Of a DNA stretch of 9,943 nucleotides, positions 1 through 6,410 are shown piece by piece (position 1 is the stretch's first letter; the number at the start of each line of letters is the position of its first letter). The stretch comes from Nanohaloarchaea archaeon PL-Br10_U2g16 (GTDB taxonomy: Archaea; Nanohalarchaeota; Nanosalinia; Nanosalinales; Nanosalinaceae). The position numbers and the translations under genes are program-made. A model generated the notes under the pieces. The model was not told the origin of the DNA. It saw nothing but the letters and a program-made list of their open reading frames with translations, and made no database searches. The stretch is taken from the NCBI GenBank assembly GCA_001563995.1, contig LKMV01000026.1, positions 1-9,943 on the forward strand. Direction: 5' to 3'.

Positions 1-163
1 CTTTTAACCATGTAGAAACCTGTTTTGACTGCGGTCCGAACGGTTTATCGACTAAAAATATTCCTTTCTTCATCATCTGCTCTACAGATCTTTTTTCCGG
101 CACTGAGCCAAACTCGGGATCTGTCTCAGCTTCTACTCTTGTATACCATTCCTTATTGGACAT
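1..163 (-). CDS. truB: tRNA/rRNA pseudouridine synthase TruB/Cbf5, N-terminal part (cut by window edge)
   Basis: Only the first 54 residues are visible; the rest lies beyond the left edge. The segment reads like the N-terminus of archaeal Cbf5: an acidic ETDPEFG stretch, then PEKR, then the family motif VDKPFGPQSKQVSTW (residues about 38-52). The motif normally reads DKPxGPTSHxVxxW. The catalytic aspartate motif lies outside the window. In archaea Cbf5 is the catalytic subunit of H/ACA guide RNPs that convert uridine to pseudouridine in rRNA, and it can also act on tRNA. The Lys in place of the usual His after Ser is a small deviation. The ATG start is supported by a TATA-like box centred about 25 bp upstream, implying a leaderless mRNA. 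A truB gene downstream of secY matches haloarchaeal gene order. Confidence 0.9.
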   Translation of the reverse strand, partial: MSNKEWYTRVEAETDPEFGSVPEKRSVEQMMKKGIFLVDKPFGPQSKQVSTWLK

Positions 164-183
164 AACAGTTTATCCGTAGCCGA

Positions 184-193
184 GCTTTTAATA
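184..193 (-). promoter_or_regulatory. TATA-like box of truB
   Basis: The minus strand reads TATTAAAAGC in the 51-bp gap between the preceding stop codon and the truB ATG. Its centre lies about 25 bp before the A of the ATG. That is the usual archaeal TATA-to-start distance, so transcription would begin at or next to the start codon (leaderless). No Shine-Dalgarno sequence is visible before this ATG, which agrees. Prediction from sequence only. Confidence 0.6.
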
Positions 194-214
194 CAGATTA
201 TTTTTGATATATCT

Positions 215-841
215 TCACTGTACGGACTTTCCGATCAGACGGTAGTACACAAGTGATTCGTAGAATATGATTGCAGGATAAATTACTATTAGTGCAGGTA
301 TTCCGACCAGTGTCGCAGTTACTCCCATTATTACCACCATCTGAGCTATAGTGACTAATATGAATGCCGGTATCAGCAACAGCATTGCTTTTAGATACTG
401 AAGGGTTGAAGCCTGTCTGATTACCTCCCCGAGATAGAATGCGGCTCTGAAGCTATCCCTTTTTGCAAAGTTAGCGATGGAGGACGGAAATAGGTAGAAA
501 ACCATGGTTCCTAGAACCGCTCCTACCAAGGATCCTATTAGGGTTCCGGCCAGTGAGCTAACTATAGCTCCGGTTAGACCCAAAACAATTATCATGAAGA
601 ATATGTATCCAAAAGTAACTCCTAAGAATTTAATTCCGTCTATCAGAAGCTTACCGTAGTCTTCAAACACAGGCATTTGTTTTTCTCCTTCTGCACTCTC
701 CCTTATCGCTTTTACATAGTATCCAAGAAGTATGAATATAGGCAGGATTAGGAAGAATCCTAAAGTAAGCAAGACGGCGATTCCGTACTGTCTTATCGGA
801 TCTTCGGACCTTGTAGGATATTTTAGGGAGTCAATAAACAT
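215..841 (-). CDS. DUF4013-like multi-pass membrane protein
   Basis: A 208-residue, very hydrophobic protein of unknown function. It opens with a short segment MFIDSLKYPTRSEDPIRQYG that resembles the (A/L)xYPxRxxD start of DUF4013 proteins. About five or six membrane segments follow (roughly residues 20-43, 68-95, 95-118, 145-170 and 170-197). A polar loop ESAEGEKQMPVFEDYGKL (near residues 48-66) fits the family pattern of a short charged loop before F-D/E-D-[WY]. The start is taken as the ATG at 841, not the in-frame TTG at 850, because a TATA-like box lies about 24 bp before the ATG and the TTG would fall upstream of the predicted transcript start. It lies between the DUF106 gene and truB, where haloarchaea usually carry cmk. 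Its role is not known; co-location with secY and a YidC-like gene hints at membrane biology but proves nothing. Confidence 0.75.
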   Translation of the reverse strand: MFIDSLKYPTRSEDPIRQYGIAVLLTLGFFLILPIFILLGYYVKAIRESAEGEKQMPVFEDYGKLLIDGIKFLGVTFGYIFFMIIVLGLTGAIVSSLAGTLIGSLVGAVLGTMVFYLFPSSIANFAKRDSFRAAFYLGEVIRQASTLQYLKAMLLLIPAFILVTIAQMVVIMGVTATLVGIPALIVIYPAIIFYESLVYYRLIGKSVQ

Positions 842-860
842 AAATGTCAATTAATCAATT

Positions 861-870
861 ATTTTTAAAA
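861..870 (-). promoter_or_regulatory. TATA-like box of the DUF4013-like gene
   Basis: The minus strand reads TTTTAAAAAT, centred about 24 bp before the ATG at 841, inside the 59-bp gap after the DUF106 gene. The spacing predicts a leaderless transcript and decides the start codon of the downstream gene. Confidence 0.55.
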
Positions 871-900
871 GGATTTTCTAAAGTTCTTTATCTTCCTGAT

Positions 901-1629
901 CTATGAAACGCCTAGAAGTTTCCTGAAGATAAATGTCAGCGGCATCGCCATGATTATGTAGAATCCTAGCCAGTTCAGCACATTTCCTGCTATAGGCAGA
1001 CTAAACGGTAGCGGTATGAACTCTGCTTGGAGTCTTAGGATCGTGCCTTCTGCTGTTGAGAACCATCCTCCGTTATCTCCGAACCGTGCGGTGTTCCAGT
1101 CAATACCATGCATTCTAAAGCTATCGCCCATTGTCATCTCTTCCTCTCCGATTGTCAATGTTGTTTCTGAGCTATTTTCCACGGTAACATCAACTGACTC
1201 TCCTCCATATACAAACTCTCCTGTGTATATGTTATCTTCTTGTTCTGTAAGCTCTACAGCCGGTGAAAACGTTGCTCCGAACCATGGAAAGATTAATGCT
1301 ACGAAGAACATCGTCGCCAACATCGGCTTGAAGTTTAACATCATCATCTTCTGGTTCAGCTCCAGAGTCTTCTTCATATGTTCAGAGGCCTCCTCGCTGT
1401 CGTCATCCTCTCTTGCCTCCTTCATCTTCTCCTGGTACTCGTTTATCTTATCCTTTATCTCCTGTTGTCTCTCCACGTCTAAAAGCATCTTGTAGAACAT
1501 TGAGAAGGTAAAAGCTAGAATGACGGAAAAGATGGCCATCGCCCAGTAAGGCCCTAAAGCTAGTAAAGGCTGGAAAATAATGTTGTAGACTCCGTACAGG
1601 GTTAACAGGATATCGGCTATAAACGACAT
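901..1629 (-). CDS. EMC3/TMCO1-family (DUF106) YidC-like membrane insertase
   Basis: A 242-residue protein of the archaeal DUF106 family, part of the Oxa1/YidC/EMC3 superfamily that helps insert membrane proteins. Visible parts in order: an N-terminal hydrophobic segment (about 5-25); TM1 (about 28-50); a charged cytoplasmic coiled coil (about 52-98) rich in Glu, Lys and Gln, the family's ribosome-facing hairpin; TM2 (about 100-122) with the PWFG turn; a polar, beta-rich stretch (about 123-205) with little hydrophobic content; and a last membrane segment (about 213-238) ending in a short basic tail. TM1, coiled coil and TM2 are the usual core. The roughly 80-residue segment before the last TM is large and probably faces outside. 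The gene follows secY by 49 bp with its own TATA-like box, so it may be made both with SecY and separately. In haloarchaea this family also sits between secY and truB. Confidence 0.9.
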   Translation of the reverse strand: MSFIADILLTLYGVYNIIFQPLLALGPYWAMAIFSVILAFTFSMFYKMLLDVERQQEIKDKINEYQEKMKEAREDDDSEEASEHMKKTLELNQKMMMLNFKPMLATMFFVALIFPWFGATFSPAVELTEQEDNIYTGEFVYGGESVDVTVENSSETTLTIGEEEMTMGDSFRMHGIDWNTARFGDNGGWFSTAEGTILRLQAEFIPLPFSLPIAGNVLNWLGFYIIMAMPLTFIFRKLLGVS

Positions 1630-1635
1630 TTGGAT

Positions 1636-1641
1636 AAAAAA
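1636..1641 (-). terminator. T-run, possible terminator of the secY transcript
   Basis: Downstream of the secY stop, the minus strand contains six consecutive T residues within ATTTATTTTTTAT. Archaeal polymerase often stops at such U-rich tracts without a hairpin. It lies between the DUF106 TATA box and its ATG, so it could end the long operon transcript while a new one starts nearby. This is weak evidence, because AT-rich initiation regions look similar. Confidence 0.3.
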
Positions 1642-1658
1642 TAAATGGCGAAGAATGC

Positions 1659-1668
1659 TTTTAAACCG
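1659..1668 (-). promoter_or_regulatory. TATA-like box (GGTTTAAAAG) of the DUF106 gene
   Basis: The minus strand reads GGTTTAAAAG in the 49-bp gap after secY. The TATA centre is about 33 bp before the ATG at 1629, giving a predicted leader of about 7 nt. The same ten bases occur ahead of S17 (9669-9678), which supports a real promoter element. Confidence 0.55.
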
Positions 1669-1678
1669 GTTGCTTCCT

Positions 1679-3121
1679 CTACTTGAAGAAGTCCTTCATA
1701 GCCGGATGCAGCTCTTCCATGTGTTTCTGAGCTAGCTGTTCATACATCCTGTAAAGGATCATAACCGTAAGTAGGATACCTGTTCCTCCTCCGGCTGCTC
1801 TTGTCATGTTTGCTGCTCCTGCGATAAATCCTACAGCTGCACCGGAGAGTACTGCCAGTCCAGGGATGTATCTATCGAGGACTTTTTGAATCATTCTTGT
1901 GTCCTTTCTAAACCCTGGAACCTTCATACCGGTAGACTGTATCTGTTCGGCTACCTTCTCCGATCCCTGACCGGATGTTCTAGCCCAGAAGATCGAGAAT
2001 ACGATCGATCCAAAGGTGTATACCGACAGATAGAATATCACGTGGAAAACACTGTTTGGCTCTAGGCTTAAGAATGGTATGCTGAGGCCTAGGATACTGA
2101 TAGAGCTAAATACAGGTATTGCATCAAATCCTCCTGTAACAAGGTTGGTGGTGAACTGTGCAGGTGCCTGCAACATTGCTACTAGTCCTGAAGATGCTTC
2201 TCCCTGTGAGAAACATCCTAGAGGAGAACATCCATCCTGTCCGGCAAGCGCTGTACCCATTATCTGTACGTTTGCAATTAATGCTGCAATAAGGATTACA
2301 GGCATAACGGATGTGTATAGGAACTTAAGCGGCCATTTCTGACCAAATCCTCTAACGTTTCCGAATGTAAGCGGTATCTCTACTTTCATCGACTGCATGT
2401 ATACAACTATTGCAAAGACTACTGCGGAGGAAAGGATTGGTATTAATGATGTAAACTCCAAGGTTGTCGCAAACTGGAAAAGCGCTCCTACAGGTGTTCC
2501 GTCAACCATCCAATAGAACTCTCCATTTTCTGTTAAAGGTGAGATTGATGAAATAAGAACTGCTTTGGATACTCCTCCTGCGATGAACAGTCCTGTACCG
2601 CTTCCGAATCCCCATTTCTGCACAAGATCGTCAAGTATTATTATAATCATTCCTCCAAGAGCTATCTGACTTGTAAGAAGCGCTACAAGCGTAGGGCTGT
2701 GGGATACATCTCCCAGCGTCCCGCTTAAAACGTAACCTAGAGCAGTAATGAAACATAAAGCATATGCAAACGTTTTCTGAGCTGCTTGGAACTTCTGTTT
2801 ACCTTCCTGTGTATTAGTGTCCCATCTAAGTAGATCTGATCCTACAACCATCTGCATGATAATTGAGGATGTAACTATAGGGCCGATACCTAAAGTAATT
2901 ATAGATCCGATCTCTGCCCCTAGAAGTGTCTGAAATGTCTCAAGCTGTTGAAGTGCCTGTTCAATTGCTTGAGAATCTGCACCCCATAGAGAAATCTCGG
3001 AAAGCGTAAAGTAAGTTAGAAGAACTATTCCGGTCCACGTTAGCATCTGCTTTAACGACTGCTCTTTCTCAGGTTCCTTAATGCTTGGCAAATACGATGC
3101 TACCGTGAGTAACCATGACAT
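1679..3121 (-). CDS. secY: Preprotein translocase subunit SecY (Sec61 alpha)
   Basis: A 480-residue protein that forms the protein-conducting channel in the cytoplasmic membrane. About ten membrane helices are visible: TM1 near 28-45; the plug and TM2 region near 66-95 with the signature GIGPIVTSSIIMQMVVG; TM3 113-135; TM4 145-165; TM5 172-192; TM6 224-242; TM7 266-290; TM8 355-380; TM9 417-437; TM10 444-460. The cytoplasmic loop after TM6 (VEIPLTFGNVRGFGQKWPLK) is the conserved ribosome-binding 6/7 loop. The EKVAEQIQSTGMKVPGFR stretch before TM9 is also typical of the family. Two cysteines (298 and 303) lie in the external loop after TM7. The gene starts 6 bp after L15, with a weak GAGG-type ribosome site in L15's last codons, so it is probably the last gene of the coupled operon. 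Length is normal for archaea. Confidence 0.98.
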   Translation of the reverse strand: MSWLLTVASYLPSIKEPEKEQSLKQMLTWTGIVLLTYFTLSEISLWGADSQAIEQALQQLETFQTLLGAEIGSIITLGIGPIVTSSIIMQMVVGSDLLRWDTNTQEGKQKFQAAQKTFAYALCFITALGYVLSGTLGDVSHSPTLVALLTSQIALGGMIIIILDDLVQKWGFGSGTGLFIAGGVSKAVLISSISPLTENGEFYWMVDGTPVGALFQFATTLEFTSLIPILSSAVVFAIVVYMQSMKVEIPLTFGNVRGFGQKWPLKFLYTSVMPVILIAALIANVQIMGTALAGQDGCSPLGCFSQGEASSGLVAMLQAPAQFTTNLVTGGFDAIPVFSSISILGLSIPFLSLEPNSVFHVIFYLSVYTFGSIVFSIFWARTSGQGSEKVAEQIQSTGMKVPGFRKDTRMIQKVLDRYIPGLAVLSGAAVGFIAGAANMTRAAGGGTGILLTVMILYRMYEQLAQKHMEELHPAMKDFFK

Positions 3122-3127
3122 GTTTTG

Positions 3128-3541
3128 TTATTCCTCTATTTCGACTGCATTATCGATCTTTTCTTCAGCGGAATCTGAAAAGTTCTCTGCATGAATTTCT
3201 ATATCGTTCCTAAGCTGTCCTCTGCCTAAAACCTTATCATATCCTGCCTTATCTGCGTAAAAAACGTATCCGTCATCTGTCTTTTCTGCAACTCCGTGAT
3301 CTACAAAACTTTCGATCCTTTGATCAATGTCACGCAGGTTGATTCCGTTCTGTTCTGTATCTCCTGTAAAACCTACTTCTCCTAGCTGGTGGATTCCATC
3401 TCCTGTCTGTTTCTCATGTTTAGCTTTCTTTCCTCTACCTGCGTTACCTCTTCCACCACGGTTTCCTGCTCCTCTGTTTCTTTTTCTGCTTCCGTAACCG
3501 TTGCTTCCTGAACTTTTCTTCTTGGATCTTCGTTTAGTCAT
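3128..3541 (-). CDS. rpl15: Large-subunit ribosomal protein uL15
   Basis: A 137-residue protein. Residues 1-45 are a very basic Gly/Arg/Lys tail (GYGSRKRNRGAGNRGGRGNA and the GRGKKAKHEK that follows), which in L15 threads into 23S rRNA. The rest is a small globular domain with GEVGFTG (about 54-60), the INLRDIDQRIESFV helix, YDKVLGRGQL (about 101-110) and an acidic C-terminus. It is shorter than the haloarchaeal form of about 165 residues, mainly in the middle. The ATG is preceded by a clear GGTGA ribosome site starting right after the L30 stop. It lies between L30 and SecY, its standard position. Confidence 0.96.
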   Translation of the reverse strand: MTKRRSKKKSSGSNGYGSRKRNRGAGNRGGRGNAGRGKKAKHEKQTGDGIHQLGEVGFTGDTEQNGINLRDIDQRIESFVDHGVAEKTDDGYVFYADKAGYDKVLGRGQLRNDIEIHAENFSDSAEEKIDNAVEIEE

Positions 3542-3551
3542 TTAAATCACC

Positions 3552-3899
3552 TTAAACCATTTTGTTGATTAAATCATTCATCTGTTCACGTTCGCCCAGG
3601 GATCCTCCCTGACCGACCTGTTTTTTCGTATCTCTGAATCCTCCTGTAGGAGGTGAAAGTCTTACTGTTTCGCCTTTAGATACTTCTTCTCCTTTTCTTT
3701 CCTCTAGTTTCTCTAAACTCTCTTCGGCAACCCTTCCAAATGTAATATAGTCCTTTGCCTTATTTAACATCCCTTGCACTGAATTACTTTCTTCTAGTAT
3801 AACACATTTGTTTTTCTGATCAAGGTTTAGGCTTTCCATGGTTTTCTCTACGTTTTCCTCAGTATCTACTGTACCTCTAATTCTTATTGCTGCTATCAT
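3552..3899 (-). CDS. rpl30: Large-subunit ribosomal protein uL30, shortened form
   Basis: A 115-residue protein. The N-terminal ferredoxin-like core is clear: AAIRIRGTVDTEENVEKTM (about 3-21), NKCVILEESNSVQGMLNKAK (about 30-49) and a YITFGRV strand. The C-terminal RLSPPTGGF and GQGGSLGEREQMNDLINKM segments match the archaeal family ending (normally LxPPRGGF and KxGGxLG). Euryarchaeal L30 has about 150-155 residues, and the missing part is the middle alpha-helical segment between the core and the PPxGGF motif (about 35-40 residues). The ATG follows the S5 stop after a single base (TAAGATG), with a GAGG ribosome site inside the end of S5, so translation is probably coupled. Confidence 0.93.
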   Translation of the reverse strand: MIAAIRIRGTVDTEENVEKTMESLNLDQKNKCVILEESNSVQGMLNKAKDYITFGRVAEESLEKLEERKGEEVSKGETVRLSPPTGGFRDTKKQVGQGGSLGEREQMNDLINKMV

Positions 3900-3900
3900 C

Positions 3901-4572
3901 TTACTTTTCCTCTGAAGAGTATTCGTTTAGCTTTTCAAGAGCCTTGAATGTCGCCTTTAGAAGGTTTTCACGGGTCTGAGTCTGTCCATGTGATTCTACA
4001 TAGATGTTCTGGATTCCTGCTAGCTCTAGAAGTTTCTTTACTTCGTCAGATGCTGCAAGTCCTGTTCCTCTCGGTGCAGGCTTCAATGTTACTTCTACAC
4101 TTCCGCTTTTACCTGATACCTTGAACGGAATGGATGACTTGTCTTTACCTTTGTCTTCCCAAGATCCGTTTCCTCTCTTTACCTTAATCAGGTTAAGTTT
4201 AGCATGTCTGTTAGCATCTTCGATTGCTGCTCTTGTGTCATTTGCTCCTCCATCTCCTATACCTACTACATTTCTTCTGTTTCCTAGTACGGACATGGCT
4301 TTTGTAGAGTATCTTTCTCCTGATTTGTGCATTCTACATGTTCTCTTGGAAACTGTTCTTCTAGCTCCTCCTCCTTTACCAGGAGTTCCTCCGATTAGGA
4401 TTACTTCTTCCGATAGATCTACTAGTTGATCGACTATTTCTTCTTCCATTATCTTGTATCTTGAATCTAAAGCGTCTTCAATATTGGTTATTTCGCCGTT
4501 GGCTACCTTCTTTCCTAGTTTTGTCTTAGGTTTCCATATTTCTTCCTCTTCAGCTTCTTGTTGTTCTGCCAT
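3901..4572 (-). CDS. rps5: Small-subunit ribosomal protein uS5 with Gly/Arg-rich insertion
   Basis: A 223-residue protein of the 30S shoulder near the mRNA entry channel, involved in decoding fidelity. The archaeal N-terminal part WKPKTKLGKKVANGEI (about 13-28) leads into the double-stranded-RNA-binding-like domain with GNRRNVVGIGDGGAND (about 97-112). The C-terminal domain follows with VSGKSGSVEVTLKPAPRGTG (about 152-171) and LELAGIQNIYVES. Between the EEVI strand and RMHKSGERYS lies a stretch GGTPGKGGGARRTVSKRT (about 61-78), roughly 14 residues more than haloarchaeal S5. The Cys-rich RGCGSWECxC motif of many archaea is RGNGSWEDKG here. The ATG overlaps the L18 stop by one base (TAATG) and is preceded by GGTGA. 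Confidence 0.97.
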   Translation of the reverse strand: MAEQQEAEEEEIWKPKTKLGKKVANGEITNIEDALDSRYKIMEEEIVDQLVDLSEEVILIGGTPGKGGGARRTVSKRTCRMHKSGERYSTKAMSVLGNRRNVVGIGDGGANDTRAAIEDANRHAKLNLIKVKRGNGSWEDKGKDKSSIPFKVSGKSGSVEVTLKPAPRGTGLAASDEVKKLLELAGIQNIYVESHGQTQTRENLLKATFKALEKLNEYSSEEK

Positions 4573-5078
4573 TAAAATTCACCTTCGATCTGTTCTTTTG
4601 TATCCTCAAATTTTTCGGTGACGTCCACATCTCTCATCTCTTCAATGTGCTCGCCTCTTATCCTTGATTCAGATGGGAAGATTTCTTCTCCGGCAGGTAT
4701 ATTCATACCTGCATCAATTGCTCCTTTCAAAGCTGCAAATACTCTTCCACCGTCTTTCTTTTCTTTTAATCCGATGTCCAGTACTGCCTCATCTGCTTCT
4801 GCTTTCTTAGCTGCGAGGAATCCTGTTAGGTATGCAGCCGGAAGGTTTCCTGTGTTTCCATCCCATCCGTACTCTTCAAGCTCTTTGCTTAAAGTCTGGG
4901 CTTGGTTCGTATCTCCTTCAGTTCTATACTCTGATACCTGAACTCTAGTATGTTGATTTGATAGTCTGACTACTAGACGAGGCTTTCCTGACTTCAATAG
5001 GTTCAGCCTTTGGTTATAATCTGTTTTCTGTTCTCTCCTTCTTCTGAAAGGTACTTTGTAGTTTGTTGAATCAGCCAT
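4572..5078 (-). CDS. rpl18: Large-subunit ribosomal protein uL18
   Basis: A 168-residue protein that binds 5S rRNA together with uL5 in the central protuberance. It shows the basic N-terminus VPFRRRREQKTDYNQRLNLL (about 9-28) and the conserved KPRLVVRLSNQHTRVQ strand pair (about 32-47). GNLPAAYLTGFLAAKKA (about 77-93), the DIGL strand, the RVFAALKGAIDAGMNIP helix and the acidic C-terminal tail follow. The order of motifs and the length fit archaeal L18. It starts 8 bp after L19e with a GGAG at the end of that gene, and its own GGTGA serves S5. Confidence 0.96.
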   Translation of the reverse strand: MADSTNYKVPFRRRREQKTDYNQRLNLLKSGKPRLVVRLSNQHTRVQVSEYRTEGDTNQAQTLSKELEEYGWDGNTGNLPAAYLTGFLAAKKAEADEAVLDIGLKEKKDGGRVFAALKGAIDAGMNIPAGEEIFPSESRIRGEHIEEMRDVDVTEKFEDTKEQIEGEF

Positions 5079-5086
5079 AATATTAT

Positions 5087-5530
5087 CTACTCCATTTTGT
5101 TCTCTACGTGGTTTTCTAAGTGGTTTTTGTCCCTGAAAAATCCTCCTTTAGCCATATCGTAAAGGTCCCAATACTCATCGTTCGTAATTTCTCCTTCTTC
5201 CTTCATCTCTTTCATCCTCTTTCTTAGAGCCCTGATCTGTTCCATCCATTCCTGTTTAGAACCTTTTCTAGCTGTCTTCTTACCTTTACGTTTTCCATGT
5301 CCTTTTCTCTGTCCTTTCTTTTTCTGCTTCTTCTTTTTCCTGCTTCTTCCTTTGGAAGTTCCTTTTACATCTTTCTTCTGGATTGTTCCGCTTTCAACAA
5401 GGTTTCTGATGTCTTTTCTAGTGATAGCTTCCTCTACTTTTTCCTGTTCATCCGGATTGATCCATACACGGTTCTCTCCGACGTCCATTACTTTCGCTGC
5501 CATCCTTTTCTGACTCTTTAAATCTGTCAT
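5087..5530 (-). CDS. rpl19e: Large-subunit ribosomal protein eL19
   Basis: A 147-residue archaeal/eukaryotic-specific protein of the 50S subunit. The N-terminal domain LKSQKRMAAKVMDVGENRVW (about 4-23) with the INPDE turn is diagnostic. A basic linker of mostly Lys, Arg and Gly (about 56-91) follows, then a C-terminal helical part (WMEQIRALRKRMKEMKEEGE, about 95-114) with YWDLYDMAKGGFFR. The length matches the usual of about 149. The ATG overlaps the L32e stop by one base (TAATG), with an AGGTGA ribosome site inside the last codons of L32e. Confidence 0.97.
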   Translation of the reverse strand: MTDLKSQKRMAAKVMDVGENRVWINPDEQEKVEEAITRKDIRNLVESGTIQKKDVKGTSKGRSRKKKKQKKKGQRKGHGKRKGKKTARKGSKQEWMEQIRALRKRMKEMKEEGEITNDEYWDLYDMAKGGFFRDKNHLENHVENKME

Positions 5531-5871
5531 TAGTATTCACCTGTTTCCTTGTTCAGTATCTTTATGTCGTTTTCCTCAGCTTTTTCAATGATCTCTTCAC
5601 GTTTTCTTCCTCCGACTGTTGAACCTATTCTTCCTGCTTCTATCTCTGAATCAATATTTTCCAGATCGTCTGTATTGCGTACGGCTACTTCCTCGTATCC
5701 TGAAGGATGTTTACCTCTGATGTCTTTATCCGTTCTGTATCCTGACTTTGGCTTAGGTGCTGCTCCTTTTTTCTCAAGCCTTACCCTTGAATGGTTTCCA
5801 TCAGGGTTTCTCCAGGAATCCGGATTCTGTTTTTTCTTGTGAGCATCCTGTCTCTTGAAATCTTTGCTCAT
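5530..5871 (-). CDS. rpl32e: Large-subunit ribosomal protein eL32, minimal form
   Basis: A 113-residue archaeal/eukaryotic-specific 50S protein. The core is complete from its first motif: FKRQDAHKKKQNPDSWRNPD (5-24), the GNHSRVR element, a GYR segment, RGKHPSGYEEV (52-62), NTDDLENID, the GRIGSTVGGRKR loop (80-91) and the closing IKILN strand. The FxRQ motif comes at residue 5, so there is no N-terminal extension. Haloarchaeal versions carry about 100 extra residues ahead of it. The ATG overlaps the L6 stop by one base, and a full GGAGGTGA ribosome site sits in the last codons of L6. Confidence 0.97.
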   Translation of the reverse strand: MSKDFKRQDAHKKKQNPDSWRNPDGNHSRVRLEKKGAAPKPKSGYRTDKDIRGKHPSGYEEVAVRNTDDLENIDSEIEAGRIGSTVGGRKREEIIEKAEENDIKILNKETGEY

Positions 5872-6398
5872 TACCGTTCACCTCCTTTTTCTGTAATATA
5901 AATACCGTCTTGGAACGTCCTAGGATCTCTGTTTCCTTTCTTACATGCCTGTTCGATTCTTCCTGCTGTAAGACCTACAGCTTCTTTGTCCGATCCTGTT
6001 ATTTCAAGATCTTCTCCATCTACATTTACGTCTACTCCTTCTTCGATAGCTATCTTTCTAGGGTTTCTCTCTCCCATGAAGTTTTCGATAACTAGCTGAT
6101 TCCCTTCGACTTTGATATCCATAGGGAAGTGAGCGTAAACTCCTTTCATCTTGTAGACATGTTCTTCTTCAAGTCCATCAACTATGTTATTGACGTGAGC
6201 TCTGAAAGTTCCTACTATACTTTTTACAGTCTTGTTATCTAAATGGCTGCTGAAGGTTATCTCGTTATCTTCTATCTCTACTTCGATAAGAGCATGTTCC
6301 ATATCTCTTGATACTTTGTCTCCATCTTTACTAACTGTTAGCTCTCCATCTTTGTAATCTGCTTCGTATCCTTCCGGCATCTCTACTGTTTCTTTCAT
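5871..6398 (-). CDS. rpl6: Large-subunit ribosomal protein uL6
   Basis: A 175-residue protein with the two L6 half-domains that bind 23S rRNA near the factor-binding site. Landmarks are the MPEGYEADYKDGELTVSKDG start (7-26), the helix around TVKSIVGTFRAHVNNIVDGL (57-76), the YKMKGVYAHFPMDIKVEGN strand pair (82-100), the NFMGER turn (106-111) and the C-terminal RDPRTFQDGIYIT (158-169). The start is the ATG at 6398: it follows the S8 stop by 10 bp and has a GAGGAG ribosome site 6 bp before it. A longer in-frame reading to 6452 would only overlap S8 and adds no L6-like sequence. Confidence 0.97.
   Translation of the reverse strand: MKETVEMPEGYEADYKDGELTVSKDGDKVSRDMEHALIEVEIEDNEITFSSHLDNKTVKSIVGTFRAHVNNIVDGLEEEHVYKMKGVYAHFPMDIKVEGNQLVIENFMGERNPRKIAIEEGVDVNVDGEDLEITGSDKEAVGLTAGRIEQACKKGNRDPRTFQDGIYITEKGGER
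5878..5885 (-). promoter_or_regulatory. Full-length Shine-Dalgarno (GGAGGTGA) for L32e
   Basis: The minus strand reads GGAGGTGA, the complement of the conserved 3' end of archaeal 16S rRNA, 6 bp before the L32e ATG. It encodes the Gly-Gly-Glu near the end of L6, so ribosome recruitment for L32e is written into the L6 coding sequence. It is the strongest such site in the window. Confidence 0.85.
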
Positions 6399-6404
6399 CT
6401 TGAT

Positions 6405-6410
6405 CTCCTC
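6405..6410 (-). promoter_or_regulatory. Shine-Dalgarno (GAGGAG) fixing the L6 start
   Basis: The minus strand reads GAGGAG just after and partly within the S8 TGA stop, 6 bp before the ATG at 6398. It selects this ATG over the in-frame upstream start inside S8. Confidence 0.75.

Noticed and set aside
842..850. TTG start for the DUF4013-like gene
   Set aside because: The TATA-like box predicts transcription starting at the ATG at 841, so the TTG would not be in the mRNA.
1016..1495. Plus-strand open frame of 159 codons opposite the DUF106 gene, and similar plus-strand frames elsewhere
   Set aside because: Each lies antisense to a clearly recognised gene, and the translations are Ser/Leu/Phe-rich shadows without family motifs.
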